Shown in pieces: positions 14,152 to 15,601 of a DNA stretch of 15,601 bases. The DNA comes from Verrucomicrobiaceae bacterium. Its GTDB lineage: Bacteria > Verrucomicrobiota > Verrucomicrobiia > Verrucomicrobiales > Verrucomicrobiaceae. Location of the stretch: contig JAGKWZ010000252.1 of the NCBI GenBank assembly GCA_021151605.1, positions 1-15,601 of the forward strand, in the 5' to 3' direction. Each line of letters opens with the position of its first letter. The stretch's first letter is position 1. Both the position numbers and the translations under genes were made by a program. The notes beneath the pieces were generated by a model that made no database searches, was not told the DNA's origin, and worked only from the letters and a program-made list of their open reading frames with translations.

Positions 14152-14720
14152 AACTCGCCCGGTGCGGGTTTCTCCCCTGTCTGGCAGAACTGCTGGGAGT
14201 GAAGGAGACCGACATCCAAGTGCAGCACCTCGCCAGCCTGAAGAGCCGGACGAAGAAACTGGTCAAGCAGGAGCACCGGAAGGACTTGGAGGAGTTTTGC
14301 GCCAAACATCGCATCATCGACGGCACCTCCGATGTGGCCCGTGAACAGGCCTTGCTCGATGCAGGCATGGATCCCGGCGAGGCGCTGCTCTTTGCCGAGG
14401 CGGAGACGACGGGTGGCATATTGGTCACGGGAGACAAGCGGGCGCTCGTCGCTTATGCGAAAGCCTCGACTACCGCCCAACGGTCCAAGATCAGGGTGGT
14501 GTGCTGGGAGCAACTCCTGCTCCGCGTGCATGAACTCAAAGGCTACGAAGAACTGAAGCGGGGTGGCTGTGAAGGCATGGCGGACGACGGCCTGCTGCGC
14601 CTAGCCTTTAGCAATGGTCTGGCGACGCCCGAAGAGCATGCACTAGAAGCCATTGAATCCTATTTGAATGGGTTGAAGAAGCACTCCGGGGACCTTTTGC
14701 ATTCATTTCCCACCCCATGA
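14088..14720 (+). CDS. PIN-like domain protein, possible nuclease partner of the upstream protease
   Basis: The 210-residue product has a PIN-like pattern: an N-terminal strand with acidic residues, IIYFSDVDVVLKLA (Asp16, Asp18); a middle MDPGEALLFAEAE (Asp95, Glu98); and ILVTGDKRALVAYA (Asp116). These match the usual acidic residues of PIN ribonucleases, although the overall family assignment is by motif only. It resembles the PIN-like proteins (DUF4411 type) that often follow ImmA/IrrE proteins. The tail (about 150-205) is helical and unfamiliar. The start must be the GTG at 14088: an in-frame stop lies at 14076, and the first strand begins at residue 11. It overlaps the protease gene by 64 bases and its TGA overlaps the hsdR ATG (ATGA), so the three genes are probably co-translated. 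Confidence 0.75.
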   Translation: MDHPRHPGGRIIYFSDVDVVLKLARCGFLPCLAELLGVKETDIQVQHLASLKSRTKKLVKQEHRKDLEEFCAKHRIIDGTSDVAREQALLDAGMDPGEALLFAEAETTGGILVTGDKRALVAYAKASTTAQRSKIRVVCWEQLLLRVHELKGYEELKRGGCEGMADDGLLRLAFSNGLATPEEHALEAIESYLNGLKKHSGDLLHSFPTP

Positions 14721-15601
14721 GCCTCCACAAAGAACTCAGCTTCGAGATCGAAATCTGCGAGCACCTCGCGGCACATGGCTGGCTGTATGCGGTGGGCGAT
14801 GCGGCTGCCTACGACCGGGCACGGTCGCTCTTTCCCGCCGATGTGCTGGCTTGGGTGCAGGAAACGCAGCCGAAGGCCTGGGAGACGCTGACGAAGAACC
14901 ACGGGGCGAAGGCGGAAGAGACGCTGCTCGGACGTTTGCGGGATCAAATCGACCAGCGCGGCACTTTGGACGTGCTGCGGCATGGGATCGAGCTGCTGGG
15001 GCTGAAGCAGCCGCTGAAGCTGGCGGAGTTCAAACCGGCGCTGGCGGTGAATGCGGATATCTTGAAGCGCTACGCGGCAAACCATCTGCGTGTGGTGCGG
15101 CAGGTGCGTTACTCGCTGCATAACGAGAACTGCCTCGACCTCGTGCTCTTCCTCAATGGCATGCCGGTGGCGACGGTGGAGCTCAAAACGGACTTCACGC
15201 AAAGCCTGGGCGATGCAATTGACCAATACCGCTTTGACCGGCACCCGAGGCCGAAGGGCCAGAACCCGGAGCCGCTGCTGAGCTTCCCGAACGGGGCGCT
15301 GGTCCACTTTGCCGTGAGCAATCATGAGGTGGCGATGGTGACGAAGCTGGACGGCCCGGCGACGAAGTTCCTGCCCTTCAATCTGGGCAACGACGGTGGG
15401 GCGGGCAATCCGGTGAACCTCGACGGCCACCGCACGGCCTACCTGTGGGAACGAGTCTGGGCACGCGAAAGCTGGCTGGAGATCCTGGGGCGCTACCTGA
15501 TCGCCAAGCGGGACAAGAAGAAGGTCATCCAGCAGCTGATTTTCCCGCGCTTTCATCAACTGGACGTGACGAGGAAGCTGCAAGCCGCTGTTTTGCACGA
15601 C
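14717..15601 (+). CDS. hsdR: Type I restriction endonuclease subunit HsdR, N-terminal part (cut by window end)
   Basis: HsdR is the translocating and cleaving subunit of a type I restriction enzyme. Only the first 295 codons are inside the window; the usual protein is about 1000 residues, so the helicase motor is outside. The N-terminal nuclease domain is intact: Asp141 in CLDLVLFLNGMPVATVELK, with Glu155 and Lys157 of the ELK triad, and the QYR motif (170-172) that belongs to this family's PD-(D/E)XK fold. The start ATG overlaps the PIN-like gene's stop as ATGA. The frame is open to the last base with no stop, and a long overlapping minus-strand frame is only its shadow. hsdR is separated from hsdS by about 3 kb of mobile and accessory DNA. 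Confidence 0.95.
   Translation, partial: MSLHKELSFEIEICEHLAAHGWLYAVGDAAAYDRARSLFPADVLAWVQETQPKAWETLTKNHGAKAEETLLGRLRDQIDQRGTLDVLRHGIELLGLKQPLKLAEFKPALAVNADILKRYAANHLRVVRQVRYSLHNENCLDLVLFLNGMPVATVELKTDFTQSLGDAIDQYRFDRHPRPKGQNPEPLLSFPNGALVHFAVSNHEVAMVTKLDGPATKFLPFNLGNDGGAGNPVNLDGHRTAYLWERVWARESWLEILGRYLIAKRDKKKVIQQLIFPRFHQLDVTRKLQAAVLHD

Noticed and set aside
14660..15598. 312-codon minus-strand frame at the window end
   Set aside because: It lies opposite the start of hsdR, whose nuclease motifs are clear; the translation is Arg/Gln/His-rich without family features.

Overview
The window looks like chromosomal DNA of a GC-rich Gram-negative bacterium. A member of the Verrucomicrobiota, such as a Prosthecobacter or Verrucomicrobium relative, is my best guess. 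That rests on the gene content (a secreted ThuA-domain protein, a CvfB-like S1 protein, a large hybrid kinase), on starts that mostly lack Shine-Dalgarno motifs, and on abundant REP-like palindromes with their own transposase. It is an inference; no rRNA or marker gene is present.

Left part (1-2571). The 3' end of an unidentified reading frame is followed by two minus-strand genes: a CvfB-like S1 RNA-binding protein and, separated from it by a hairpin terminator, an exported ThuA-domain protein.

Middle (2572-7689). A compact plus-strand operon encodes a 956-residue hybrid sensor kinase (PAS-PAS-HisKA-HATPase-REC-REC-Hpt). Ten bases later comes a response regulator whose output domain is a metallo-beta-lactamase-fold hydrolase. 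Twelve bases after that is a bioA-like aminotransferase gene that has lost about 130-150 codons, including the PLP-lysine region, and is out of frame across the junction; I call it a pseudogene.

Right part (7848-15601). This is a type I restriction-modification locus in the order hsdM, hsdS, ImmA/IrrE-type metalloprotease gene, PIN-like gene, hsdR (cut by the window end). The last three genes are packed with overlaps (64 bases, then ATGA). Mobile palindromic DNA has invaded the locus. Four composite REP-like elements of 182-187 bp (A, B, C, E) lie between the genes, and an IS200-like REP-associated tyrosine transposase (RAYT) sits antisense between elements C and E. The ends of the elements supply the stop codons of hsdS and of the transposase. 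Element A lies between two diverged 48-bp copies of the hsdM 3' end.

How the parts may work together: HsdM, HsdS and HsdR would form a type I restriction enzyme. The protease and PIN-like proteins, co-translated with HsdR, are candidates for a regulatory or toxin-like accessory module. The kinase and the MBL response regulator probably form one phosphorelay whose output is enzymatic rather than transcriptional.
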